Part shown: positions 47,039-59,039 of the stretch, one piece after another
How the letters are laid out: each line of letters starts with the position of its first letter
Position numbering within the stretch: the stretch's first letter is position 1
Translations under genes and position numbers: made by a program
Notes under the pieces: generated by a model
Told to the model about the DNA's origin: nothing
What the model saw: only the letters and a program-made list of their open reading frames with translations
Database searches by the model: none
Assembly (NCBI GenBank): GCA_946800325.1
Contig: OX326959.1
Span: 11,934,862 to 11,998,861 of the forward strand
Direction: 5' to 3'
Source of the DNA: Luzula sylvatica
Lineage: Eukaryota > Streptophyta > Magnoliopsida > Poales > Juncaceae
Length of the DNA stretch: 64,000 bases

Positions 47039-47849
47039 GCCTCTGAAACAGTTGCGCCGCCTCTGTCAGGGCCCAAATTCAAAAGAATCCCTAAGGATTT
47101 CTGGACTTGTGAAAAATAGTTATGAAACAAGATGCTGGCAGGTTTGGCTAAAAGTATTTGGGGGCCCAATATCAATTAATTTTCCAAATGGAACATCAAA
47201 TTAAGAAAACCTAAAAACTCACTGAATTCCACATAAGTACATTCTTAAAGGATTATCCTTTCTTGAAATGAGAAATTATGATGTGGCAAGGCTTACTATG
47301 GGTCCAGCCAACGATAACAATCCGCGTCATTTAATCTGTTGACGTGGAATGTTCGCACAGGCTGATTCAGTCACCGACTCGTGGCATTTTGTCATCATTG
47401 TCGAGTCAAAGTTCTGTATCAGACTGCATGAAGAAATGAACACACAATTTAATGACTTTAAATATATTACTAGAAATTAAATTATATATTATTCTCTGTA
47501 ATTTAATGTGAAATTCAAATATAGGGCATAATATCCCTTCGGCGAAGCGCAGTATATCAAAATAAACGGGAAGAACTAAATTTCAAGATACGAGTATCCT
47601 TTTTTATCTTATGGGTGACCTTCACATTCAGTTTTCTACCCCTAAAGGATATAATAACATATAATTTTTTTTCAAACCAACTATATCCAAATAAACAGTA
47701 AGTACTAAATTTGCAGATACGAAAATCTTCGTTTTATCATAATATAATGATTGTATATAGTTATTCCAAGATACGACAGTTTACTGAAGATTTTCCGAGC
47801 ATATCAGTCATTTATGGAGAGCATTTAATATGTGACCTCTTCTTCTATC
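47039..47849. promoter_or_regulatory. Upstream region of response-regulator gene
   Basis: No convincing gene; minus-strand ORFs near 46,948-47,175 have no family likeness. The distal part (47,280-47,420) is less AT-rich. The AATAAACRG(T/G)AAG(A/T)ACTAAATTT motif occurs at about 47,560 and 47,690. Confidence 0.35.
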
Positions 47850-47857
47850 TATAAATA
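47850..47857 (+). promoter_or_regulatory. TATA box of response-regulator gene
   Basis: TATAAATA in the context CTATAAATAGAC lies about 30 bp before a likely transcription start near 47,880. It is followed by a leader with a probable 5'-UTR intron (donor GGTAAG at 47,933, acceptor GTGCAG ending 48,034). Confidence 0.65.
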
Positions 47858-48051
47858 GACACTTCCATAGAACAATGTTCAATCATCAAAACTAGAACAC
47901 ATCTTAACTGATATTTGTTGTTAGTTCCATTTGGTAAGTTTTTCTTACTTCTCCTTCCTTTTCTTCATGCTAATCTTTGCTTGATCAATCTCAATTTTTA
48001 TATGTCATTTTGTTTTAAGTGTTTACAAGTGCAGAAACAACTGCAGAAGAT

Positions 48052-48512
48052 ATGGCAATCAAGAACGTGCTGAGGGCTCTTGTTGTCGATGATTCGACTC
48101 TCGAGCGTAAGGTGAACTGTCATGCTCTTCTCAGTTTGAAATTCGAAGTTGTTGAGGCAATAAATGGAAAAGAGGCGGTGGATCACTTTCTTGCTGGCGA
48201 AACCTTCGACTTGGTTCTCATGGACAAATCTATGCCAGTTATGGACGGTGTCGAGGTATATTCTTTTATGCATAATATATCATATTATGTCAAAATTGTT
48301 AATCCTTATATGAACTTAATTAATATTTGTTTGTTTGATAGGCCACCAAGAAACTAAGGGAAATGGGGGTGGTGGCGAAGATAATAGCCGTGACGTCTGA
48401 CGCTGACAACAAGAACGCGTTTGCTGAGGTGGGAGCCGATGAATTCTTCGTCAAGCCCATGGAGCCGAAGAATCTGACAGCGGCTCTCAAGAAGTTCGAG
48501 CTCATTGCTTGA
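48052..48512 (+). CDS. Type-C two-component response regulator
   Basis: A stand-alone receiver domain that would accept phosphate from histidine phosphotransfer proteins in cytokinin-type phosphorelays. Exon 1 is 48052-48255 and exon 2 is 48342-48512, phase 0; the product is 124 aa. All key residues are present: Asp13/Asp14 (VVDDS), phospho-acceptor Asp58 (LMDKSMPVMDG), Thr86 (AVTSD) and Lys106 (FFVKPM). There is no output domain and no acidic or Gln-rich tail, as in the ARR22/ARR24 (type-C) group, which are close in size. The intron in the codon after DGVE also fits that group. The ATG at 48052 is the first after the probable 5'-UTR intron. Confidence 0.9.
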
Positions 48513-48840
48513 GCTTGAGTTTGAGGGTTTTAATCCTAAAGAATAAAGAATAAAAGTTTGTTATGAAAAGATGGTTGTAATCGTCTTTTTCGTTTGAGTT
48601 GTATTAGTGATCAATTGAATTTGAATTTGAATGGAATATGAATTTTAGTTTGCTATGAATTGCATAACGTTTTTTGATGATTTAAAGCATAAGTTTGGTT
48701 GCAAAATTGATAGATGAGAATTGGCAGGGAACTGGTAAACATAATTACAGTATAATTATTTTGCTGGGATCAATTGGGCCTTGATATAATCTGGGCTTGA
48801 GAAAAACCTTTTATTCTCCAAGTTTAACCTTTTTGTCTCC

Positions 48841-51800
48841 CAAGAAATCTTTGAATTCTTTCGAAAAATATGATAATTGATATTTTTGAAAGGGTCAGAC
48901 TTCATTTTTTGTATTTTTGCAAAAAAATTGAAAAAAACGAAATTCGCATGTTTTAGTCTAAAATTTGGAGTTTTTTATGAAAACATGAAAATTAAGTATT
49001 TTTGTCGTTTTAGACATTAATTTTGGAATTTATTAAAAAAATATGATATTTGATATTTTTTAAGGTGTTAGACGTCATTTTTTGCATTTTTATTTTAAAA
49101 CATTTGAAAAAAAAATAGAAATTCGCATATGTTAGTCTTCAATTTTGGAGTTTTTTCAGGAAAACATGAAAATTAAGTATTTTGCTCATTCTAGACCGAA
49201 CGCTTCGAATTGTTTAGAAAAATATGATAATTGATATCTTCGAAGGTGTTGTTAGACTTCAGTTTTTTTAAATTTTTGCAATAAGTTTAAAAAAAATAGA
49301 ATTTCGAATGTGTTATTCAATTTTTGAGTATTTATGATCGAAACATTAAAATTAAGAATTTAGCTCGTTTTAGACATCAATTTTGGCAATTATTAGAAAA
49401 TATGATAATTACTTTTTTGGAAGGTGTTAAACTTCACTTTTTTCATTTTTTTCTGATTTTTTTGAAAAAAAAATAGAAACTCGCATGTGTTAGTCTTTAA
49501 TTTTGGAGTTTTTTCAGGAAAACATCAAAATAAAATTAATTTTCTCATTCGACACAGAAATCTTCAAATTCTTTTGAAAAATATGATAATTGATATTTTT
49601 GAAGTTGTGAGACTTCACTTTTTGCATTTTTGCAAAAAAAAATTAAAAAAAAAACAAAATTCACAAGTGTTAGTCATCAATTTTGGACTTTTTTTTTATG
49701 AAAACATGAAAATTAAGTATTTTGGTCATTTTAGACATTAAATTGTGAATTTATTAGAAATTATGATAATTGATATTTTTAAAGGTGTCAGACTTCACTT
49801 TTTGCATTCTTTTTTAAAAAAACAATTGAAAAATAAAATAGAACTTCGCACGTGTTAGTCTTCAATTTTGGAGTTTTTCAGGAAAACATGAAAATTAAGT
49901 ATTTTGCTCATTCTAGACCGAAAGCTTCGATTTTAGAAAAATATGATAATTGATATCTTCGAAATTGTTGTTACACTTCAGTTTTTATAATTTTGCAATA
50001 TATTTGAACAAAGAAAATAGAATTTCGCACGTGTTAGTCTTCAATTTTTGAGTATTTATGATGAAAACATGAAAATAAAGAATTTTGCTCGTTTTGGAAT
50101 CAATTTTGGCAATTATTAGAAAAATATGATAATTGATTTTTTTTAAGGTGTTAGACTTCACTTTCTGAAATTTTTTTCTTATTTTTTGAAAAAAAGGGAA
50201 ATTCGAATGTGTTAGTCTTCAATTTTGGAGTTTTTTCAGGAAAACATGAAAATAAAGGAATTTTCTCATTCGAGACAGAAAGCTTTGAATTCTTTTGAAA
50301 AATATGATAATTGATAGTTTTGAAGGTGTTAGACTTTACTTTTAGCATTTTTGCAAAACAATTGAAAAAAAACGAAATTCGCATGTGTTAGTCTTCAATT
50401 TAAAGTTTTTTATGAAAACATGAAAATTAAGTATTTTGGTCGTTTTAGACATTAATTTTTGAATTTATTAAAAAAATATCATAATTGATATTTTTGAAGG
50501 TGTTAGACTACACTTTTTGCATTCTTTTTTTAAAACATTTGAAAAAAAAAATAGAAATTCGCATATGTTAGTCTTCAATTTTGGACTTTTTTCAAGAAAA
50601 CTTGATAACGAAGTATTTTGCTCATTCTAGACTGAAAACTTCGGATTGTTTAGAAAAATATTATAATTGATATCTTTGAAGGTGTTTTTAGACTTTCGAT
50701 TTTGCATTTTTGCATTATATTTGAAAAAGATAGAATTTTGCATGTAGTCTTCAATTTTTGAGTATTTATGCTGAAAACATGAAAAATTAAGAATTTTGAT
50801 TGTTTTAGACATCAAGTTTGGCATTTATTAGAAAACATGATAATTCATTTTTTTGAAGGTGAGACTTCACTTTTTGTATTTTTTCAAATACTTTGAAAAA
50901 ATAAAAAATCGCATGTGTTAGTCTTCAATTTTGATGTTTTTTTCAGGAAAACATGAAAATAAAGTAATTTTATCATTCTAGACAGACATCTTTGAATTTT
51001 TTGAAAAATATGATAATTGATATTTTTGAAGGTTAGCCTTCATTTTGTGCATTCTTTTATAAATAAAATTGAAAAAAAAATAGAAATCCGCATGTGTTAG
51101 TCTTCACTTTTGGAGTTATTTCAGGAAAACATGAAAATTAAATATTTTGCTCATTCTAGACCGAAAGCTTCGAATTGTTTAGAAAAGTATGATAATTGAT
51201 ATCTTCGAAGATGTTGTTAGACTTCAGTTTTTTTTCAAAAATTGCAATAAGTTTGAAAAAGAAATAGAATTTCGAACGTGTTCGACTTAAATTTTTGAGT
51301 ATTTATGATCGAAACATTAAGAATTTAGATCATTTTAGACATCAATTTTGGCAATTATTAGAAAAATATGATAATTAATTTTTTTGAAGGTGTTAAACTT
51401 CACTTTTAGCATTTTGTTTTCTTATTTTTTGGAAAAAATAGAAACTCGCATGTGTTAGTCATTAATTTTGGAGTTTTTCCAGAAAAACATCAAAATAAAA
51501 TATTTTTTTCATTCGAGACGGAAATCTTCGAATTCTTTTGTAAAATATGACAATTGATATTTTTGAAGGTGTTAGACTTCACTTTTTGCATTTTTGAAAA
51601 AAAAAAAATATTCGCATGTGTCAGTCATCAATTTTGGAGTTTTTTAATGAAAACATGAAAATTAAGTATTTTGGTCGTTTTAGACGTTAAATTGTGAATT
51701 TATTAGAAAATATGTTAATTTATATTTTTAAAGGTGTTAGACTTCACTTTTTGCATTCTTTTTTAAAAACATTTCAAAAACAAAATAAAAATTCGCATGT

Positions 51801-54800
51801 GTTAGTCTTCAATTTTGGAGTTTTTCTTGAAAACATGAAAATTAAGTATTTTTCTCATTCTAGACCGAAAGCATCGAATGGTTTAGAAAAATATGATAAC
51901 TGATATCTTCATGTGTAGTTAGACTTCAGTTTTTATAATTTTTGCAATAAATTTGAACAATAAAAATAGAATTTCGCATGTGTTAGTCTTCAATTTTCGA
52001 GTATTTATGATGAAAACATGAAAATTAAGAATTTTGCTCGTTTTAGACATTAATTTTGGCAATTATTAGAAAAATATGATAATTTATTTTTTTGAAGGTG
52101 TTAGATTTCACTTTTTGCATTTTTTTTCTCATTTTTTGAAAAAATAAAAATTTCCATGTGTAAGTTTTCAATTTTGGAGTTTTTTCAGGAAAACATGAAA
52201 ATAAAGGAATTTTCTCATTCGAAACAGAAATCTTTGAAATCTTTTGAAAAATATGATAATTGGTATTTTTGAAGGTGTTAATTTTGAATATTAATTTTTG
52301 CATTCTTTTCTATCAACATTTGAAAAAAATTAGAAATTCGCATATGTTAGTCTTCAATTTTGGAGTTTTTTTTTCAGGAATATATGAAAATTTAGTATTT
52401 TTCTCATTCTAGACCAAAAGCTTCAGATTGTTTAGAAAAATATAATAATTGATATCTTCGAAGGTGTTGTTAGACTTCAGTTTTTGCGTTTTTGCATTAT
52501 AATTGAAAAGGATAGAATTTCGCATATGTTAGACTTCAATTTTTGAGTACTTATGATGAAAACATGAAAATTAAGAATTTTGAACGTTTTAGACATCAAG
52601 TTGGGCATTTATTAGAGAAATATGATAATTGATTTTTTTGAAGGTGTTAAAGTTCACTTTTTGCATTTTTTTTCTGATTTTTTGAAAAAAAATGAAAACT
52701 CGCATGTATTAGTCTTTAATTTTGGAGTTTTTTCACGAAAACATCAAAATATGATAATTGATATTTTTGAAGGTGTTAGACTTTATTTTTTGCATTTTTG
52801 CAAAACAAATTGAAAAAACAAAAACAAAAGTAGCTTGTGTTAGTTATCAATTTTGGAGTTTTTTATGAAAACATGAAAATTAAGTATTTTGGTCGTTTTA
52901 GACATTAAATTGTGAATTTATTTGAAAAATATGATAATTGATATTTTTAAAGATGTTAGACTTCACTTTTTGCATTCTATTTTAAAAACAATTGAAACGA
53001 AAATCGAAATCCGCATGTGTCAGTCTTCAATTTTGGAGTTTTAAGGAAAACATGAAAATTAAGTATTTTGCGAGGGAGGCTAACCTACTTAATTAAGTAC
53101 CAAAAATTTGGTACTTAATGCTTTTTAACCATTGGATTTGCATTGAGATTTGTATTTTTTCATGATGATCATGAAATTTTGTGCACATCATAAAATGCAC
53201 AAATCTCAATGCAAATTCAATGGTTAAAAAACATTAAGTACCGAAACTTTGGTACTTAATTAAGTAGGTTAGCCTCCCTCGTATTTTTCTCATTCTAGAC
53301 CGAAAGTTTCGAATTGTTTAGAAAAATATGATAATTGATATCTTCGAAGTTGTTGTTACACCTCAGTTTTTATAATATTTGCAATAAATTTCAACAAAGA
53401 AAATAGAAATTCGCATGTGTTAGTCTTCAATTTTTGATTATTTATGATGAAAACATGAAAATAAAGAATTTTGCTCGTTTTAGACATCAATTTTGGAAAT
53501 TATTAGAAAAATATGATAATTGATATTTTTGAAGGTGTTGGACATCACTTTTTGCGTTTTTGCAAAAAAATTTGAAAACAAAACAAAATTCGCATGTGTT
53601 AATCATCAATTTTGGAGTTTTTTTATGAAAACATGAAAATCAAATATTCTGGTCGTTTTAGACATTAAATTGTGAATTTATTAGAAAAATATGATAATTG
53701 GTATTTTTAAATGTGTTAGACTTCAATTTTTGCATTCTTTTTTAAAAACAATTGAAAAAGAAAATAGAAATTCGCGGGTGTTAGTATTCGATTTTGGAGT
53801 TTTTCAGAAAAACATGAAAATTAATAAGTATTGTGCTCATTCTTGACCGAAAGCTTCGAATGGTTTAGGAAAATGTGATAATTGATATCTTCGAAGTTGT
53901 TGTTACCCTTCGGTTTTTATAATTTTTTAAATTAAATTGAACAAAAAAGATAGAATTTCACATGTGTTAGTCTTCAATTTTTGAGTATTTATGATGAAAA
54001 CATGAAAATTAAGAATTTTGCTCGTTTTAGACATAAATTTAATAAATTATTGGAACAATATGATAATTGATTTTTTTTTAAGGTGTTAGACTTCACTTTT
54101 TGCATTTTTTTTTGTTATTTTTTGAAAAAATAGAAATTCGCATGTGTTAGTCTTCAATTTTAGAGTTTTTTCAGTAAAACATGAAAATTAAGTATTTTGC
54201 TCATTCTAGACCGAAACCTTCGAATTGTTTAGAAAAATATGATAATTAATATCTTTTTGAAGGTGTTGTTAGACTTAAGTTTTTGCATTTTTGCAATATA
54301 TTTGAAAAAAAATAGAATTTCGCATGTGTTAGTCTTCAATTTTTCAGTATTTATAATGAACACATGAAAATTAAGAATTTAGCTCGTTTTAGACATCAAT
54401 TTTGGGGTAGATTAGAAAAATATGATAATTGATTTTTTTGAAGGTGTTAGACTTCACTTTTTGCATTTTTTCAAATGTTTTGAAAAAAAAAAATAGAAAT
54501 TTGCATATGTTAGTCTTAAATTTTTTAGTTTTTTAAGGAAAACATGAAAATAAAATAATTTTCTCATTATAGATAGAAATCTTCGAATTGTCTTGAAAAA
54601 TATGATAATTGATATTTTTGAAGGTGTTAGACTTCACCTTTTGCATTTTGCCGAAAAAAAAAGAAATTTGCTTATGTTAGTTTTCAATTTTTGAATTTTT
54701 TTTACGAAAACATGTATATTAAGTATTTTGGTCGTTTTAGACATTAATTTTGGCATTTATTAGAAAAATATGATATTTCATAATTTTGAAGGTGTTAGAA

Positions 54801-55918
54801 TTCACTTTTTGTATTCTTTTTAAAAAAAATTGAAAAAAACAACATAAAAATTCGCATGTGTTAGTCTTCAATTTTGATGTTTTTTCACAAAAACATGAAA
54901 ATTAAGTATTTTGCACATTCTAGACCGAAACTTTTGAATCGTTTAGAAAAATATGATAATTGATTTCTTCGAAGGTGTTGTTAGACTTTTGTTTTTGCAT
55001 TATTTCAATATAATTGAAAAAAATAGAATTTCGCATGTGTTAGTCTTCAATTTTTGAGTATTTATGATGAAACATGAAAATTAAGAATTTTTCTCATTTT
55101 AGACATCAATTTGAGCAATTATTAGAAATATGTGATCATTGATTTTTTTGAGGGTTAGACTTCACTTTTTGCAATTTTTTTTCTTATTTTTTGAAAAAAA
55201 TAGAAATTCGCATGTATTAGTCTTCAATTTTTGAGTTTTTCAGGAAAATATGAAAATATAATATTTTTCTTATATCTTCGAATTCTTTTGAAAAATATGA
55301 TAATTGATATCTTCGAAGGGGTTGTTAGACTTCAATTTTTCCGTTTTTGCATTACATTTGAAAACAATAGAATTTCTCATATGTCAGTCTTTAATTTTTG
55401 AGTATCTATGATGAAAACATGGAAAATATGAAATTTGCTCATTTTAGACATCAATTTTAGTTTTTATTAGAGAAATATGATAATTGATTTTTTTAAGGAA
55501 TTAGACTTCACTTTTTGTATTTTTTTTTCAATGATTTTGAAAAAAAAAATAGAAATTCGCATGTGTTAGTCTTAAATTTTTTAGATTTTTAAGAAATACA
55601 AGAAAATAAAGTAATTTTCACATTATAGAGAGAAATCTTCGAATTGTTTTGAAAAATGTGATAATTGATATTTTTTAAGGTGTTAGGTCTTCACTTTTTG
55701 CATTTTTTGCAAAAAAAATTGAAAAAAACGAAATTCGCATGTGTGAGTCTTCAATTTTGGAGTTTTTTTTAGGAAAACATGAAAATGAAGTATTTTGGTC
55801 GTTTTAGACATTATTTTGGCATCTATTAGAAAATATGATAATTGATATTTTTTAAGGTGTTGGACTTCATTTTTGCATTCTTTTTTAAATTTTTTTTTTA
55901 AAAATAACAATTCACATG
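48841..55918. repeat. Satellite array, ~178-bp monomers in higher-order repeats
   Basis: About 39 diverged AT-rich monomers, each with AAAAATATGATAATTGAT, AAGGTGTTAGACTTCAC, TTCGCATGTGTTAGTCTTCA and AAACATGAAAATTAAG. Four monomer types follow one another, told apart by a variable segment: (A) CTAGACCGAAAGCTTCG, (B) TTTAGACATCAATTTTGG, (C) TCGAGACAGAAATCTTCG, (D) TTTAGACATTAAATTGTG. Type A recurs at about 49193, 49914, 50627, 51155, 51861, 52409, 53296, 53845, 54210 and 54919. The spacings are ~710 bp or losses of one or two monomers (~530-550, ~365). All ORFs inside are repeat shadows. Confidence 0.9.
53071..53281. mobile_element. Fold-back MITE in satellite
   Basis: A 211-bp near-perfect hairpin: it begins CGAGGGAGGCTAACCTACTT and ends with the reverse complement, arms ~80-90 bp. 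The flanks TATTTTG and TATTTTT look like an imperfect 7-bp TSD within the satellite consensus AAGTATTTT(T/G)CTC. Each arm contains a smaller palindrome (TACCAAAAATTTGGTA). No ORF. Confidence 0.88.
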
Positions 55919-55920
55919 TG

Positions 55921-56462
55921 TGATGGAATCGATCCGACCCCGGGCCCGCGCAGCGGATATGAAGGCCCGGTCCGGTTCCCAAAACTTGAGATCACGCCTC
56001 GATTTCGAGAGTACGATGCAAAGTAGGATAGACGATTACCAGCATGAAATTGATCCCGCACGATGGGTTGATCGCTCGCATCCTTTCCTTCTCCGGTGTC
56101 ACGTTGGTGACTAGCCCGTGCGTCCCATACCACACGTCTCCCACCGTCTTGAGACGTCTCCGGTTGTCTTCGTGCGTCCCATGCCCACACGCTTCCACAT
56201 CCTTTTGCTCCATTACTTCTCCGGTTTTGTTCACAAAACGACGAGCCACAAAGTGCGAACTCCTCTACTTGTATCCACCGTGAGTCGTAGCACCTCGGTT
56301 GCGGATGCACCTGCCTAGACGATGCACCGGCGAACTTGCATGATTGCGTTTGATTCTCTAAACTGAGAAAACTCCTCTAAACTGAGAAAACTCCTTTTCT
56401 CTTTCTCTCTTTCTCATCGCATTCTTTCAACTCTTTGATAGAATGAATTATATGGATTGGAC
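55921..56462 (-). mobile_element. Inverted copia LTR fragment (older element)
   Basis: Reverse-complemented, this matches the R/U5 half of the LTR at about 57,000-57,473 (shared GTTCGCCGGTGCATCGTCTA, CTCACGGTGGATACAAGTAG, CCGGGCCTTCAT). The match is clearly diverged. It starts TGATGG (the LTR's CA end inverted) exactly at the satellite border. The U3 half is missing because the plus-strand copia element inserted at 56,463. The rest should lie beyond the window. Confidence 0.8.
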
Positions 56463-57473
56463 TGAAAGAAATACAGTTTCGGATCAACCGTAAAAGTGTA
56501 CACAAGGATAAACGAATGTAGTCGTACATTCGTGGCCATAACTTTCAGTGGGAAAATCCAATTAGAATGGTTCAAATTGGGTTAGATAGATAATGAGATT
56601 ATCTACAACCTTCATATAGAAATATATTTCATATGAACGAAGTATAAGTGTCGTTTCTGTGAAATACCGAAAGGGTGCAACAGTATGACATACAGTTAGT
56701 AAACCAGTCATAACTTTTGCATACAAACTCCAATTGGGCTGGGCCAAATTGGGTTGTGTAGATAATAAGATTATCTACAACTTTCGTGTTGGTTGATTTT
56801 CTGTCAGAGAAATTTATCAATTTCGTCTGGACAGAATACTGAACAGGTTCATACAGTTTTCTGTGTGAAAGGGTGTATATTGGATATACATGCCTTTTGG
56901 CTAATCCTTATCCTATTTAGGTATAAATAGGATTTTCTCTCTCATCTTCACTAAGGAATTCATCAGTTGAATCATTCTAAGCAAGTGATTATTCTGCCCA
57001 ATATACACAAGAAAAAGAGCAAATTCAGATTTGATCTTTAGTGAGTGAAAGGGTGCGAAGAGAGAGAAATCGAGAAAGGAGTTTCTCGAGTAATAGAGAA
57101 TCGATTAGATCGAGCAAGTTCGCCGGTGCATCGTCTAGGCAGGTGCATCCGCGACCGACGTCTTGCGACTCACGGTGGATACAAGTAGAGGAGCGACAAT
57201 TGTGGCTCTTGGATTGTGATCGACTCAAGGAGTGAGAAGACGGTCAACGAACGGTGAAAGACGCGTGGTATGGGACGCGCGGATTGTCACCAACGTGACA
57301 GGAGATAGAAGGCGGCGATCAACCCTTCGTGCGTGATCAATTTCACGCTGGTATAGATCTATCCTTCTATTCGCATCGTACCCTCGAAGTCATGGCGTGA
57401 TCTCGGGAATCGGAGAATCGGACCGGGCCTTCATTCCGCTGTGCGGGCCCGGAGTCGAGGATATTCTCCTTCA
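56463..57473 (+). repeat. 5' LTR, 1,011 bp
   Basis: Begins TGAAAGAAATACAG and ends CTCCTTCA. U3 carries an internal ~78-bp imperfect duplication (56,535-56,612 and 56,706-56,783, both ending ATTATCTACAAC). A TATA box TATAAATA is at 56,922-56,929, so R begins near 56,950. Confidence 0.9.
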
Positions 57474-57474
57474 G

Positions 57475-57486
57475 TGGTATCAGAGC
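57475..57486 (+). other. Primer binding site (initiator tRNA-Met)
   Basis: TGGTATCAGAGC directly follows the 5' LTR (1-nt gap). It is the standard plant copia PBS complementary to the 3' end of initiator methionine tRNA. Confidence 0.92.
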
Positions 57487-57728
57487 AATCGCCATCGATT
57501 CGAGGGTCGAATCATAGTCGTATATTAGATATACGCACGGGTTATCAAAGTTCGTACCCGTTTGCATGATGTTATATATTTAGAATGTCAAATTCCATTA
57601 AAATCACAAGTGAAATTCGCTAGAGATCGATCAATAGTTGATTGAGAGTATCTAGGAATAATCGTGAAAAGGTTTCATGATTGATCGTTTTGGAAACGAG
57701 CGAAAACAGCAGTTCAAAAATCGCATAG

Positions 57729-58243
57729 TCCGTCGCAACGGACACTGTAGCAGATACAGGAAATTGAGAATTTTTCGAAAAAACACATATTCCGTTGTAA
57801 CGGACTTGGAGTCCGTTGCAACGGACCCTGTATAGGATGCGGGGGGTGTGAGGAGGACCGTGAAAACTGCTTATTCCGTTGTAACGGACTTGGAGTCCGT
57901 TGTAACGGACCTTGTATCTGATACGAGGTTGCGGGGATGCCAAGGGTGTCTATTGGAGTCCGTTGTAACGGACTGGGTCCGTTGTAACGGAGCTCTACGC
58001 AGTTGGTCCGTTGCAACGGACTGTATGTTGCGTTGTAACGGACTGGTCTCTGGAAATTTGGACGAAGGTTTGCAGAAAATAGCGTTGTAACGGACCTATG
58101 TTGCGTTGTAACGGACATGTTTCTGGCAAAATTTGGTCAAACTCCGAAATAAATAGCATTGTAACGGACTGGACTTCCGTTGTAACGGAGTGCCAAGTAT
58201 ACTGGAGGTCCGTTGTAACGGACTATGTTGCGTTACAACGGAC
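57729..58243. repeat. 15 copies of a 16-bp palindrome
   Basis: GTCCGTTGTAACGGAC and close variants (Gly-independent, non-coding in any intact frame) start at about 57729, 57790, 57811, 57874, 57895, 57957, 57977, 58006, 58029, 58082, 58103, 58156, 58176, 58208 and 58230. Many come as pairs about 21 bp apart. The outer seven bases on each side are perfect inverted repeats. Confidence 0.92.
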
Positions 58244-59039
58244 TGGTTTCTGGTTGCTGATTTTGTTTTCGTGATAACTTTGGCTACACAACTTGGAATT
58301 TTGAGTTCTTTATATCGATTTGATCGGCATCAATCATACTAGCATATTATTAAATAATTATTTAGAATAATTAGACTCCCGAATAAAATCATATGCATAT
58401 AGAAAATCTTGTGATAGTGATATAATTGGATTATGTCACGAATTTAGAAACATGCAATGGCATGATCCCTCATAATATTTAAGTCATGGAAATGTCTTCC
58501 ATATCCACAACCATCGAGATTGATATGACATAGTGCGTGGTTTCAGGCCATAGTCGGGCACGTACTATTGTATATATTGGTGCGGGTGGTAAGCGTTAAT
58601 TGGGGATTCACGTGGTTTCAGGCCATAGTCGGGCACGTGAGTAGTTCAATTGAACGATACGATGGATATGGTTGTGACTTAACCGTCCAAGCCAATCCGA
58701 TTGGAGTTCGGGGCATAGATAGGATGCACATACCTAAAATATCGAGATCTCATTTGTCGGCCATAGTCACTTATGGGAGGATCGTAAAATATGGGTCTTG
58801 AGTGTTATGGACTTGGAGTCCCGTATCGGTATGAGGGTTATCGATTCGATAAAAATAACACATTCATATATTCATCATATAAGCATATAGATTAAGTACG
58901 CACGGTTAGGAGTTAATCTTCATCATCCGTTTAGAATTATGTTTTCAAGCAACACCAAATATATCGATTAGATCGATATGATAGATGGCTTTTGGGCCGG
59001 AATTACCGTTATTAACCTTGATAGTCAAAGAATAGTTCT

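Noticed and set aside
46948..47175. Minus-strand 75-aa ORF as a gene
   Set aside because: No recognisable motif and no supporting exon structure. It could be part of a decayed transcript but cannot be supported.
49487..52813. Several 63-86 aa ORFs with shared text (VFNFGVFS, KTNTFK)
   Set aside because: They are frames through the satellite monomers; the similarity comes from the repeat, not from a protein family.
55912..56318. GC-rich ORFs on both strands (up to 132 aa)
   Set aside because: The region is an inverted copia LTR fragment; the ORFs are incidental.
57620..58118. ORFs with PLQRT/SVVTD repeats as a repeat protein
   Set aside because: The repeats are the nucleotide palindrome read in several frames on both strands. 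There is no consistent start, and the other palindromes fall out of frame.
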